Shown here: in pieces, positions 25,901 to 37,199 of the stretch | Layout: the number at the start of each line of letters is the position of its first letter | Position numbering within the stretch: position 1 is the stretch's first letter | Assembly (NCBI RefSeq): GCF_001540865.1 | Contig: NC_033627.1 | Span: forward strand, 2,213,843-2,277,842 | Direction of reading: 5' to 3' | Length of the DNA stretch: 64,000 nucleotides | Source of the DNA: Ananas comosus | Lineage: Eukaryota > Streptophyta > Magnoliopsida > Poales > Bromeliaceae | Made by a program: the position numbers and the translations under genes | Notes under the pieces: model-generated | What the model saw: only the letters and a program-made list of their open reading frames with translations | Told to the model about the DNA's origin: nothing | The model's database searches: none

Positions 25901-27472
25901 ATCGAAGGCCCAATCTCAAAGCCTCAAGTATTGAAGCCTCAGCAGAATTTGCAAAGGATATGCCTTTCAATTTTTTATTCTGAGAAGCATGAGAATCAAC
26001 CGACCCAACAAATTTTAGTTGTTCCCGAATTTGTGAGACAATCCTCTTGACATTCGCTGGTGTTGCAGAGAGTAGCAGAAATCTAAGCAAATGCGGCATG
26101 TGCTCCGCATCAACTGTTCTGATGCAAGATAAAGCTATGGTGACGGCCTTCATGAATCACAAATCAACTTAATATTAAGTAACTTCTTGATCACAGAGAC
26201 AAATATAAAGATAAAAGGGTTTGTAGTAGCAAATCCGTAACCTGCTCTTGTAATTGTTCGTCGAGATTTAGATTAGAGAAAGAATCAAGAACCGGAACAA
26301 TGACCTCTGAATCCTCCATCAGCACGTGCTCCAGTGCGGAGACCACCTTGCCGTGGCTCTGGTCACCGATGATCTCAGGAAGCGAGCCGATGATCTCCTT
26401 CTTGAGCTGAGGAGGGGAGACAGAGAGGACGTCCATCAGTTTGTCTGAAAAACCCTCTGGATTGACGAGGAAATCGAGCCATCGGAATTGGTTAATTATT
26501 AGCCTGGCCACATCATCATTCAAAGGCAAGTTATTCGCAGCAGCAGCGTCAAAGTACTCAGGAAGCTTCTCGAGAAGCAGCTCCTGGAGTTCAAGCTGGA
26601 TCGGCGCCACATGTAAGAGGAGCCTCACCAGGCTATCACCTCCGAATGGGCCCCTGGATGCCGGAATTAGAACCCTAGATAGATGGAAACATATATAAAA
26701 TTTGCTTCGTTCTTTTTTGCATAGAATAGCATCAATCAGAAGCAAAAGAAAAAAATGAATCAAAACTTAAACCCGATTACACTATCAAGAACAAACCAAA
26801 AACACAATCACACTAACCTGACGACCATCCCATAAATGAAATATTAGAATCTTGAAAACCTCATTAAAATCCTCAAATCAGTTCTGAAATATTACAATCT
26901 TGAAAACCTCATTGAAATCCTAAAATCAGTTCTGAAATATTAGAATCTTGAAAACCTCATTAAAATCCCAAAATCGGTTCTGAAATATTAGAATCTTGAA
27001 AACCTCATTAAAATCCTAAAATCAGTTCCGAAATATTAGAATCTTTGTTGAAATCTTGGAATGTTGGAGGGGAGAAAAAGGAGAACCTTCGAAGATTGGA
27101 CGGGGAGCGGACGTAGGATGAGAAACCGGAGAGGAACTCGGATCGGAGGGAGGGGGCGGAGGAGAGGCGGCTCTCGAGGGCTCGGCGGAGCTTGTGGGGG
27201 TCGGAGGGGAGGGAGGGGGGGCCGTCGAGGGGGCCGCGGATGGTGCACCCGGCGTCGGCCAGGAGCGAGATCATGGTGCCGATGCTGCGATCTTCTCCTT
27301 CTTCTTCTTCTTCGCCCTCCTCTCTTGAGATCGGCGTGGATTTGGGGTTTGCGGTGAGAGAGGAGGAGCGTTGGGGATTGGGATGGGGTTGGGGATGGAG
27401 AGAGGGAGCGGGTCTCTTGCGAGGGTTTGGTGGGGCGACGCGTTGGAGAAGAACCATCGCTGTGGCTTGCAA
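16974..27472 (-). CDS. FANCD2: Fanconi anemia group D2 protein homolog (FANCD2), 31 coding exons
   Basis: FANCD2 is the chromatin clamp subunit that, with FANCI, is mono-ubiquitinated in DNA interstrand crosslink repair; in plants it also affects meiotic crossovers. Exons read on the minus strand: 27472-27087, 26674-26242, 26147-25893, 25796-25584, 25474-25343, 25073-24944, 24845-24799, 24724-24623, 24502-24395, 23681-23539, 23449-23355, 23227-23146, 23074-22981, 22896-22816, 22545-22450, 22372-22269, 21388-20932, 20599-20564, 20491-20290, 20205-20072, 19982-19796, 19682-19474, 19365-19270, 19020-18928, 18838-18806, 18700-18572, 18148-18088, 18014-17959, 17884-17828, 17371-17251, 17083-16974. 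All use GT-AG and keep frame, giving about 1,493 aa; human FANCD2 is about 1,450-1,470. Family matches seen: LLEKLPEYF and GSLPEIIGD near the N terminus, GALVTRI and GILDYLE in the middle, INWIREL, and the C-terminal FWMGNLKHKDL. The last motif separates it from FANCI. The first 80 residues are proline-rich and acidic. At the position of human Lys561 the model has Asn516. An E2F-like site lies upstream. Confidence 0.95.
22645..22792. repeat. Imperfect direct duplication in FANCD2 intron 14
   Basis: A segment of about 60 bp containing GATAATAGCAATA and AAGATTAGTGA occurs twice, roughly 80 bp apart, with several differences. It lies wholly inside the intron between exons 22896-22816 and 22545-22450. 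Confidence 0.7.
26838..27044. repeat. 48-bp tandem repeat, about 4.3 copies, in FANCD2 intron 1
   Basis: The unit starting GTTCTGAAAT recurs at 26881, 26929, 26977 and (as GTTCCG) at 27025, a strict 48-bp period with few changes. It fills about half of the first FANCD2 intron and ends about 40 bp before the end of exon 1. No coding potential. Confidence 0.9.
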
Positions 27473-27484
27473 ATGGCGACGATG

Positions 27485-27488
<4 letters not shown>

Positions 27489-27516
<28 letters not shown>
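27489..27516 (-). repeat. (CT)n microsatellite in FANCD2 5' leader
   Basis: About 14 AG units on the plus strand, CT on the coding strand, 17 bp upstream of the FANCD2 start codon. Pyrimidine repeats of this kind are common in plant leaders and can bind GAGA-type (BBR/BPC) factors. Confidence 0.85.
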
Positions 27517-27560
27517 GAAGAGGTGAAAGGGGGTGGGAATAAATATGGCGTGAGGGGGAA

Positions 27561-27575
27561 TTTCGCCCGCCAAAA
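27561..27575 (-). promoter_or_regulatory. E2F-type site upstream of FANCD2
   Basis: Read on the minus strand the sequence is TTTTGGCGGGCGAAA, which contains the plant E2F core TTTGGCGGG. It lies about 90 bp upstream of the FANCD2 start codon and just upstream of a CT repeat. E2F control is well established for S-phase and repair genes; its use here is inference from the motif and its position. Confidence 0.6.
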
Positions 27576-28558
27576 TTTAAAGCATTAACGTTTTTCGAAG
27601 TTTAAAATGAAAGAGTCGGTCGCGTTCCGGTTTTACATGACCCGGTTGATTGGGTCCAATTAGTTCGCCCGACCAGACCGACCCGAACCGAATGTCATCT
27701 CAATCATTTCGGTTCGGCTTGCTCGGTTAAATTGGGTCTTTGGTTGATTTTGGTTTGGACCTTCCATATATATAGAAAAAGAAACGGATTCAATTGAGAG
27801 ACAGATGAAGAGCCAATTTGTCCTAACTGTGTGGTGGGCAAGGCATTACAACGACGAGAAATATAAAAATAGATGCTTTTTAGCTCTCGCCATTTTCTTT
27901 TTATAAAGTTACATTAGCAGCACGCCAATATAATTCCTATATTCCGGTTTGCATTTAGCTAGTTCCTATCATTTATAGTAGTAAAATTTAAGACAAACTA
28001 ATCTTAAATTTGAGAAAATTGATGAGTGTTTTATAGGTATTTGAACTTGAAATATTTTTCTTTTTCAAGATAGAACTTGAGGGTTTTCTGAAATCATGCG
28101 AGTTTAGAAATTTCTTTTGGCAAAACAAAAGAAAGAGGGATCTTGGTTGAAACATAAACTCACGTAATTCACAATAGAATTCTTCTTAGCCTTCGTTTGT
28201 TTATACTGCGCAAAATCTATAAGATGATGTGTCAATTTATACTTGTAACACGTATAATCTAAAATTAAAGCTTCACCCTTTTCTCCATGCAAAATCTGGA
28301 CCAAAATCTGGGTCTTTGGTTGAAAAATCGATGTTCTCAAATTTGTGTCCCATAATTTTGCTTCGAAGTTCGGTCAAAAACAAAGTAACAAACGAACTCT
28401 CAACAATGACGGGCCATGAATGTTAGATTAACTCAACAAATCCATGGGCCCTTCTACTCGTAGTAGTCCAATTGAGAAAACATCTTCCTTGTCAAATACA
28501 ACTCAACGATCCACATGTGACAGTATGGACCAGGTCCACGTAATAATTACTCATTTGG
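27576..28558. other. FANCD2-TRM1 intergenic region, left part
   Basis: Shared upstream space of the two divergent genes. Beyond the E2F-like site I see no further defined element. Confidence 0.4.
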
Positions 28559-28584
28559 GTGGCGTCTAGGGCTGGGAAAAGCTC

Positions 28585-28591
<7 letters not shown>

Positions 28592-28633
<42 letters not shown>
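28592..28633. repeat. (AT)n microsatellite
   Basis: About 20 AT units at the left border of the nested MITE inside the hAT element; a second shorter run lies at 28836-28852. Confidence 0.9.
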
Positions 28634-28636
<3 letters not shown>

Positions 28637-28810
28637 CAGCTATGGTGCTTGTAAGTTTTGTACCGTTAGATCTACTCCTTAGATCATTTTCAACCATTAA
28701 ATTATACTATTCAACCAACCACCCACTCAACCCTAGAGGGCCCACATCATCCTAACCGCATATCTCTTAATTCAATGGCTAAAAATTTACAAGCACCAAT
28801 AACTTGATAC
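28633..28810. mobile_element. CCGTTAGAT-family MITE nested in the hAT element
   Basis: GGTGCTTGTAA (28644-28654) is mirrored by TTACAAGCACC (28788-28798). The interior has CCGTTAGATC, TTAGATCATTTTCAACC, CCACCCACTCAACCCTAG and CATCCTAACCGCA, shared with the copy at 4020. Confidence 0.75.
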
Positions 28811-29849
28811 TTTTAAAAGTATCAAGGCTCAATTATATATATATATATATATAATGTATTTTAATTATATATAGGCTTTAATTTAATTTGGACTATTATT
28901 GTTTGCCTATAAAATAAACCCAACAAGTACAACCGTGCAATTGAGCCCAACTCTAAATTTACATAACACACTCTCTCTTTCAGACTTTCACTGTTGCACA
29001 TAACCCTAAAACATGATAACATTCAAATTCTCAAATCCCTAATTTTTTTCCCCTCTCTCTCTCTCTCTCTCGTTCTCCCTCAGACCCTCACCCAGTCAGG
29101 CAGTCACCCTAGCTCACATTTCTTGCAATTATTTTGTATTTTGAACTATTGAACATGTTGCATCAAATTGTAGATAATGTTATATAAAAATTAAACTATT
29201 GATTATATAATGTCAAGAATTTCAATAGGCTCGTTTAGAGCTCGAGCTCGGCTCGACTCGAAATTAGGCTCGCTCGAACTCGACTCGAATTAATTTCAAG
29301 CCGAGCTTGAGCCTAGATTTAGGCTCGAAATTAATTTCAAGCCGAATTTGAGCTGACATAAGCTCGCTCGAGCTCGGCTCGTTTCCACCCCTAGTGGCGT
29401 CGATGGGAGATGGATCGCCTTGGGCCGTCTTGATAAATGGGCTGGGCTCCGGTGGTCTCAGCACAACTGCTAGTTGCCTTATCGGGTTCAGGATGAGGAT
29501 TCGGGTCGACGCTCCCCGAATCCGGCGTCCCGACAGCCCGATTCTCACCCCTCTTAACACTAACGCCTCTTCTTCCTCCCTCCGTCGGTTACGACCATAA
29601 CAGCGGAGCGGATACATTGATCCGGCCCGTAACCCGCGAGGCGACAAACTAGGGTTTAAGGCTTCGTGCGTAGCGCCGGCTACGGAGAACGTGGGGGAGA
29701 GCGGGGAAATACTGCATCAGAAATATTATTTCAAATAATAGAACATAAATAAATTTAGTTCGAATCGAATCACATAAAACCCGAACTTTCTTTTTTATAT
29801 ATCTTCTTCTCCATATTTAATTTATTTTTATTTGCTTCTTCGGAGCGAG

Positions 29850-32800
29850 ATGGGGGACGTCGGGGAGAAGCTCAAGGGGTATACGATAATCAAGGAAGGG
29901 GAAGCGGAGATCCTCATGCATTCGAGCAACAGCGTCTTCTTCAACAAGGCCCAGGTGAATTATTTGCAACTTTTTTCCCATTAATTAATGGCTTGTGTAG
30001 TGGTGTTTTGATGATTAATCGATCTATTTTTGTGTAATCCACAACTGTTTGATGCTCTAACTTTAGCTTATTGCTAAAGATTGCGTTCTTTTGCTTACTC
30101 TCTTTTGGATTTATTGGCTTCGGAGTGGTTTAGTGTGGATTTTAGAGTCATTTAAATAAGCAAGGTGGAGATTTTTGCTGAATTTTAGAGAGCTTATGAT
30201 TGCAGTGATTAAAATACGAATAAAATGTTAGCTTAATATTCGACGGGTTTGCGAGAAATAAAGCTGCGATCGTGCATTTCATTCATCATTTTAGAGTTGT
30301 TCTTGCTGGTAGATTTGGTCGTTCTGATACCATCCGCAGTTTTTTGGTTTCCTATTTTGGTTGAAACTGCATTCCTTAATTTTGTGCAATGCTTCTAAGG
30401 ATCATATTGACAACAAAGTAGATGCTTCACTGATATCTAAATTGTCAAATTTTCTATAACACCCTGGTTAGATTTTGCTAGCATGTCCCACCAGATTGGG
30501 TCACAATGATTACTATAACTGTTAAGATGAATAAGTCGAGTAACTAAAACGGTATATTTAAAAGGGTGAAAGCAGTACGCACTTCCTAAGTTCAGCTTCA
30601 TTGTGTCATTTCTATTGACTGTAGTGGTAATTTTTCTGTTGCAATGTCTATCCTTTCTTCCAACTTTTACCGATATAAAGTTTTCTAGTGTTGTTTCGCT
30701 TCCAATTGTACTATAAAAGATTTCCACGTCTATTTGCCGCCTACTATATCACAGCAGATTTTACTGAAAGCAAGCGTTTGTTATTAGGTTAACAACAGAG
30801 ACATGTCCATTGCGGTTCTAAGGACATTTATTGACAAGCGCAAGGAAGAACATGCAGCAATGTTGAACAAAAAGGGAAAATCGGAGCAAAAGGTTCTTGA
30901 ATGCACTCTTGGAACTGAAGCGGAGGCAACAACCTTCCAATCTCAGAAAACAAACGGAGATTGTGAGATGCACCTAAACCAATCTATAGATGAAGCAGAC
31001 GAAACAGTGAAAGAACCAACAATGGCATCATCATGGAAAGGGCCGAGGGAACTCAAGGCACCTAAAGTTCTCGAGGTGAAATAAAAAATGTTGCACGGTC
31101 GCTTCTTTTAGTGCATTTTGCAGCAATGGTTTCGATCTTAAGCATATTTATTGCAAGTAAAGAGTTTCTCTACTAAATATGTGTACATGGATATGTTTAA
31201 TTAATTATAATTTTTATTTCAAACGTTGCAGGCTTTGGCTGCTTCTGGATTAAGAGCTTTGCGGTATGCCCGTGAAGTAGATGGAATTGGACATGTGATT
31301 GCTGTAGACAATGACAAAGGTTTTTTCTTCACACTTTTTTTTTTTTTTCCCTTTTTTGCATTCTCCTTTTGCAAAACCCTACGATAGGTTTCAACTATAG
31401 GAAATTTCTTTTTGCAGCATCTGTTGAAGCTTGCAGGAGAAACATACAATTTAATGGTTCTGTGGCCTGCTCAAAAGTGGAAGCTCATCTTGCTGATGCG
31501 CGAGTTCACATGCTCACCCATCCAAAAGAATTCGATGTGGTATAAACTTGTTTGTATTTTATAGCTGATATAAGTGTTTATATATGTACTCTAGATTTGT
31601 GATGATTGTTTGTCACTTTGCAAGCATATTGACCTTGACGATTTAGTGTTTGGAAGATGGTGGATAACATCTTTTGATTTGCGATGAATCTTCCGCATAG
31701 AAAAGACTTAATTTTATTGTTGTTTGCAATTATGCATAAGCGCATACACATTTTAATATCTTAATATACTGGAGTTGTTTATACATTTTTATACATTTGC
31801 AGGTCGATCTTGATCCTTATGGATCACCTTCTGTGTTCCTGGACTCAGCTGTGCAATCAGTTGCCGATGGTGGCATTTTAATGTGTACAGCTACTGATAT
31901 GGCAGTTCTCTGTGGAGGCAACGGGGAGGTCTGCTATTCCAAGTGAGTTTTTCAATTTCTTTTGAAACAGAGAAATGGTGTTGTTGGATGCATTTTATGA
32001 CCGTTATTTTTCAATGCAGATATGGTTCCTACCCTGTTAAGGGCAAGTATTGTCATGAAATGGCTTTGAGAATCCTCCTTGCCAGCATCGAGGTAGTTCA
32101 TAACCATGTCTATTTTATAGTCGATTCATTTATTGCATGCCAAATTTAGAAAGATGAAATATCTTGTTCATTTCTCTGATGCAGAGCCATGCAAATCGGT
32201 ATAAGCGTTATATCGTCCCCATTCTTTCTGTACATATGGATTTCTACATCCGAGTTTTTGTGCGGATATACACGTACATTCGCTTTACTCACTTTCCTGG
32301 TCTTGTAGATTAAACTATTCATTTTGTGTAGAAACTATATTTTACTCACTGTTCTCTTTCTTATGGCCTCTAGCTTAGTAAGATGCACATACAAAAACTT
32401 ATGGCCTCTAGCTTAGTAAAATTTGTATAATTCTGTATGTTGCACGCTAATTGTTGAATTCTTTGCAGCTCTGCAAGTGAAATAAAGAACACTCCTCTAA
32501 AACTCTCATATGTATATCAATGTGTCGGTTGTGATTCTTTTCATCTCCAAAGCCTTGGAAGGATTGTTTCTAAGGTAGTCTTCTCACTATAGTGATTCAT
32601 CTTCCATGTATGTCAATTTCTTAGGATATCTGTAAGACTATAAAGTTAGTATAGTGTCCACTGAAATGTCTTGATTTCTTTGTTTTTTATTCATTTGTGA
32701 AGAATAATAGTGTGAAATCTGCTCCTGGTTTTGGTCCTGTTGTTCCTCAAGAGTGCACTCACTGTGGGAAGAAATTCAACATGGGGGGTCCAATCTGGTC

Positions 32801-34218
32801 AGCTCCCATCCACGACCAAGAATGGGTGCTTTCCATGTTAGCAAATGTCAAAGCTATGAAAGAAAAATATCCTGCATACGACAAGATAACTTCTGTTCTG
32901 ACAACGATATCAGAGGTATCGTCGTTATTGGCATTCATCAGGGATAACTCCATGGATTGTCCTGTTTTTTTCGTCAACATATTTACATATCTACCCTGCA
33001 AAATTATCTATCTACATATGTACCCTATATGCCATTTAAAAGCTTAATTTCTTACATCTATACCTTTTATTCCTACGAAGAATATATCTAGATAGATGAT
33101 TTGTGGGGGTATATATGTAAACACCGTCTTTTTTCCCTGCAAAAAAAAAGCATAATAATGTAAAGTGTCCTGAGCGACTGGTAGCAAACTGTCTTATAAA
33201 TGGTTATGCTTTTCTTATTTTTTGATTGCTAGGCAAAATTGAAAAAGCAATTATCAGAACCATTTATTCATTTTGCCTTTCTCTTTTTTTCCAACTGAAA
33301 TTTTTATGATCTTGACATGGTACTCTATTGACTTGCAGGAGTTACATGATGTCCCTCTCTTCGTCAGTCTCCACAACTTATGTGCGACTCTGAAATGTAC
33401 ATCCCCTTCTGCAGTTATGTTTCGCTCTGCCGTGATAAATGCCGGTTATCGCATCTCGGGCAGCCATGTGAATCCACTCGGTCTCAAATCTGATGCTCCC
33501 ATGGATGTCATTTGGGACATCATGCGCTGCTGGGTACTTTCAAATCTTATCCTCTTTTCCTTTCCAATTTTAGGACCTTTTTGATTATCGTGTTGCTGGG
33601 AATCAGTTAAACTATTGTAGTTTGTAGACAAAATCTTCATCTGTTTATATTTTCTGATTTAACTGGCGGATAGCAGTATAATGTGATTTGATTTTCTCTC
33701 ATTAATCTCGTATCCTTTACTATAGGTTAAGAGTCATCCGATTAGAGCACAGCCACCAGATCATTCAGGAACTGTGATCCTCTCGAAGGAACCAAAGCTG
33801 CAAGTGTGTTCTGATAGGGAAACCTTCATTATGTTCTATTTGTTCCTGTTTGTTCAAGGTATTATGAAAATTTATTATTTTTTCTTTTGGGGTTTGTGTT
33901 TTTTTTACACCATTGCAGGCAAATTTTGCCCGAGTGGTTGCATCTCTGAGCAAAGCCCAAGCCAAGAAGGTGAAGAGATTCCTCCCAAATCCTGAGAGGC
34001 ACTGGGGCCCGAAGGTCAGGGCCGGGCGCCAGATTACCAGCAAGCACTCCTCTCTCTTGGGCCCACAGATTCTCACTGGCTCTTCTAACAACGAAGTGGA
34101 AAACGGAGCAGCGTCGGAGCAAGATGTTAATGATGAACACATCGCAGAGCAAGATGTTAATGATGAGCACATCGCAAAGCGCCAGAAGACTCATGATTTG
34201 TCAACCAGCGATCCGTGA
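29850..34218 (+). CDS. TRM1: tRNA (guanine26-N2)-dimethyltransferase, Trm1 family
   Basis: Transfers two methyl groups from S-adenosylmethionine to G26 of tRNAs. Exons: 29850-29954, 30788-31075, 31232-31319, 31418-31539, 31803-31942, 32020-32092, 32185-32273, 32469-32574, 32703-32915, 33339-33533, 33726-33803, 33919-34218; phases close and give 598 aa. N-terminal Trm1 signature: [20 protein letters not shown]-binding Rossmann part: [14 protein letters not shown], then IAVDND and the motif [11 protein letters not shown], where many homologs have DPFG. Two CxxC pairs (CVGC and CTHC) form the expected zinc site. The C-terminal domain has [12 protein letters not shown]. The tail carries a 10-residue duplication ([10 protein letters not shown] twice) followed by a basic KRQK stretch that could be a nuclear signal. 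No clear organelle presequence is visible. Divergent neighbour of FANCD2, convergent with the RimP-like gene. The call is firm; which plant TRM1 paralog it is cannot be told. Confidence 0.96.
34117..34176 (+). repeat. 30-bp in-frame tandem duplication at the TRM1 C terminus
   Basis: Two copies of a 30-bp unit starting GAGCAAGATGTTAATGATGA, differing at one or two bases, add ten residues ([10 protein letters not shown]) to the disordered tail of TRM1. Probably a recent slippage event with no catalytic effect. Confidence 0.85.
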
Positions 34219-34558
34219 TTGCCTGATATGCTAGTGGAATGTGGATCATTTGTTGTGCTTTACCTATGCTCTGCTATGTTAGGGACCTTTCTATCGGCAG
34301 TGCGTGACATATTATTATCATGCGAAGTTATCTTGTGACGCAGTCTTTGCAGAGCGGCATATTAGCAGACCTCCTGAGATTGCAGGGTTTGTTGGCGGTC
34401 GGTTTTTGATCAAGCAATGTTGTCTTAAGCAACCATTTTGTGCAGTAATTTCCCACGAGAAAGATGTAAATTCCTTTCCACGCCTGCAACTGAAATGAAA
34501 TTGGTGCGTTGCAGTTGGTATGCTGCATGGTTTCTTTTATTTTTTTTCGCCATAAATT

Positions 34559-34564
34559 AATAAA
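34559..34564 (+). terminator. Candidate polyadenylation signal of TRM1
   Basis: AATAAA about 340 bp after the TRM1 stop codon, followed by T-rich sequence. Plant poly(A) signals are loose, so this is only a candidate. Confidence 0.4.
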
Positions 34565-34918
34565 GTTCTGTAATCTTATTCTCTGAATAGTAAAATACTG
34601 AAGCAAGAGCAGTATTTAATTTTTTACCCCCTTAAAATTATTTCAAAAGTTTCTAATTTTATTCCTTGAATAGTACCTTTTAGAGGTCAAAAGAAGCAAT
34701 TTCCTGCAGAAATTGGACCACTATACTGCTGATTTCGCTTTAGCAATGCTTGCTTATTATTGCTCAAATCAAGAGAAAATGTCATATAACTCCAAGCGCT
34801 CCAAGTGCAGCGGCAGAGAAAGTTCATCAAACAGCAACGAAATCAAATGATATATAAATACGCAAAGTACGATCAAAATTTGAACCAATGGTATTTCGTC
34901 GCAGTAATAGCGACCACC

Positions 34919-35216
34919 TGATGAAAATAGACAACAAACAATTTCCATGCATTCTATTTGAAGAAGCACCAAGCTGTAGAGCAGAAAAAATATCATCATA
35001 TCTTCAGAAAAACACCGGATTAATTTTTCAAGTACAACATCACCCTCTTTATTGTGTCAAATGGTAGTGATGAAAATAGATAACAAACAATTTCCATGCA
35101 TTCTATTTGAAGAAGCACCAAGCTGTAGAGCAGAAAAAATATCATCATATCTTCAGAAAAACACAGGATTAATTTTTCAAGTACAACATCACCCTCTTTA
35201 TTGTGTCAAATGGTAG
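34919..35216. repeat. 149-bp tandem duplication covering the RimP-like gene 3' end
   Basis: 34919-35067 and 35068-35216 differ at only two positions that I can see. The right-hand copy holds the last 16 codons, stop and early 3' UTR of the minus-strand RimP-like gene; the left-hand copy therefore repeats that end within the 3' UTR or flank. The near identity implies a recent event. Confidence 0.9.
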
Positions 35217-36983
35217 TGATATTCTCCAATCTTTCTGCTTCCTGCTTAATGGCCTTCCTCTCCCTGCCTCTGCTCTGTTCTCCTTGACATCAGCAAGCTT
35301 CCACGCGCAACGGCCCGTCTCGACATCAATTACCTCCAACATGAAAATCCCATCCTTCTGTTGCTGGTGCCTTGAAGTCGGATCTTCTTCCATGTATTGC
35401 ACTCTCATGGGCATCTCTTTGAAGCGATCCAAGTCTTCCGGAACCTTCAACAGTCGCTCAGCCCCAGGCGATGATACCTGACGAAAATAAAGGAAAAATA
35501 CTTTGAAATATTTGAAGAGTCGCTCGGTCAATCGACTACAGAATAACTCACAACTCACAGGCGAGGGAAAGTAAATTCAGTTGAATCAGTAGAGATGTAT
35601 AGATGTAGACATAAAAACGGTAGTAAAGGGTCATTTTTGTGCTAATTTTACAGGCGGATAACTTGCCTCTATCGCCAAATCCAAAGGAATTTCTCCGCGC
35701 TCTACCATCTCATCCAATCTCTGCTTGTAAAGGCTGTTAAATTTCTCGATTTCCTCGATCGCAGGGCACCCAAATCTGTATGAAAATGTGAAAATGGCGC
35801 CGACCGTTACAACTGCAAAACGTAACCATATTTCAAATGCTCAAATACAACTGTGGCGGAATTTTGTTAGATTTGGCTGTCCTAGCATATGAATCAAAAG
35901 ATAGGTTGGCATATCTGGAAGTTAAATACAAGCTTGCAGACCAACCAACAATTACAAGGATAGAGAAGTCCAACCTTACCTTAAATCGCATAAACTTGAG
36001 GGGAAAAAAAATATCAACAGATAAAAAGATTTCCAAAATGTCCAGAAGAGAACAGAACCTTACAAGTTGAAGAATTTCACAATAGAAGTCATCAAAATTT
36101 ACAAGCTATAATATCCGCAGTAGTATAACCAATAGGACAGGGCTCTTGCACAAAAAATTGGAGCACCAAAAGAGATTCAAGCCGATCCTAACACTACACA
36201 TGAATTTAGATGAGATGGGATTCATCGAATAGCTCCCGTGATCAAGTATACACTAGGACCGACAACGGTAAGCTCAATACCAAGATTACTATTTCTGCAA
36301 ATCCATCTCAACATACTAAAATACATGTCAAGCACAATTTGGGCATGGTATTGCACCGAAAATCGTACAATACTAGATGAATCAATCACCTTTTTTTATC
36401 ACCATTACTACGTTTTTGACGAAGAACAAAAGTAATGCGATCCAAATTGCAGTGAAACAATAGGTCTTACTCTTTTGTAAGCTTATCCAGCCGCACGTAG
36501 ACGTACCCTCGGGGCGAAACCTTGAAAGCAAACATGGCCAAATCGTCATCAAAATGGAGTTGAAGGACCTCGCGAGCTACGGAGAGGGCCTGTTCGCCCC
36601 ATTCGACGTCGCCGAGTGCAACTCCGCCCCCGTCCCCTCCATCCCCAATCTAGTATCATCAGCGTGTAAAAAAGACACCTTGCGAGCACAATCAAAGAGA
36701 TGTGAAAAAAAAGAAAAAGAAAAAGGGAATCGAACATCCTTAAACTAGATTCACCCACCGCAGGCTCCGCACCTCCCTCTTCTTCTTCTTCTTCTTCCCA
36801 TTCAGCCATCCACTCCTCCCCTTCAATTTCATCTGCTGACATTTTGATGTTCGGATTGAGAAAAATGAGGGGAAATTAAAAAAAGAAAAAAAAAAAAAAA
36901 ACAAGAAGGATCTTTCTCCATGCCTGGTCCTCGATCTGGTTCTCTCGTTGTTGTGGAGAAGAATCGGAACGAAGCGGGATGGA

Positions 36984-37025
<42 letters not shown>

Positions 37026-37191
37026 AGAAGCGAGTTAGTAATGGAGAAGCGCGAGCGTTACAGCAGTAGGAGGAGGTGGGGATGTTCGGAGAGGAAGACG
37101 CGAGCGCGGATGAGAGTGCGCGAAAGCAAGCGCGGCCGGGGAGAAGTTCAGAAGCGCGCCGCCTCGCGGCAAGCAGGAAGCACTTCGGCAT
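35169..37191 (-). CDS. RimP-family (UPF0090) ribosome maturation factor, organelle-targeted
   Basis: Bacterial RimP binds the 30S subunit and helps its assembly; plant homologs carry N-terminal extensions for organelles. Exons on the minus strand: 37191-36903, 36835-36759, 36649-36471, 35775-35667, 35477-35169; lengths keep frame and give 320 aa. The first exon encodes an Arg/Ser/Ala/Thr-rich presequence with 13 consecutive Thr from a trinucleotide repeat. Next come an acidic EEWMAEWEEEEEEE stretch, the RimP N-terminal domain (LDKLTKEFGCPAIEEIEKFN) and the family signature IEVSSPGAERLL at about residue 217, then the C-terminal domain. Intron 4 uses a GC donor (AG|GCAAGT), needed to join IE to VSSPG. 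The first intron has a weak donor, and its acceptor could shift by 3 nt; a shorter protein starting at Met 36842 is possible. Mitochondrion versus plastid is uncertain. Confidence 0.9.
35661..35667 (-). other. GC-AG intron donor in the RimP-like gene
   Basis: The exon ends ATAGAG and the intron begins GCAAGT, the classical GC-AG donor. No GT donor nearby restores the conserved IEVSSPG motif across the junction, so the GC donor is well supported by the protein family. Confidence 0.85.
36983..37025. repeat. Trinucleotide repeat coding poly-Thr in the RimP-like presequence
   Basis: A GTA/AGT repeat on the plus strand, read as ACT (Thr) codons on the minus strand, gives 13 Thr in a row in the predicted targeting region. 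It is likely to vary in length between individuals. Confidence 0.85.
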
Positions 37192-37199
37192 CGGGCTCA

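Larger units (their letters stand above)
28559..29401. mobile_element. Non-autonomous hAT element between FANCD2 and TRM1
   Basis: The element 28567-29393 (827 bp) is flanked by the perfect 8-bp duplication GTGGCGTC (28559-28566 and 29394-29401). Ends TAGGGCTGGGAAAAGCTCG and, reversed, TAGGGGTGGAAACGAGCC match. GAGCTCGGCTCG motifs crowd the right subterminal region. A CT-rich, AACCCTAAAAC-like section around 29000-29100 may be leftover leader of the parent transposon. A MITE and AT repeats are nested near its left end. No transposase. Confidence 0.88.

Noticed and set aside
26838..27044. CRISPR-like array
   Set aside because: The 48-bp units are contiguous without unique spacers and lie in a plant intron: a minisatellite.
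16974..27472. First reading of this gene as FANCI
   Set aside because: The C-terminal FWMGNLKHKDL and N-terminal LLEKLPEYF/GSLPEIIGD match FANCD2, not FANCI.
29264..29647. 127-codon minus-strand frame near TRM1
   Set aside because: It overlaps the hAT terminus and GC-rich TRM1 upstream DNA, with no family features.
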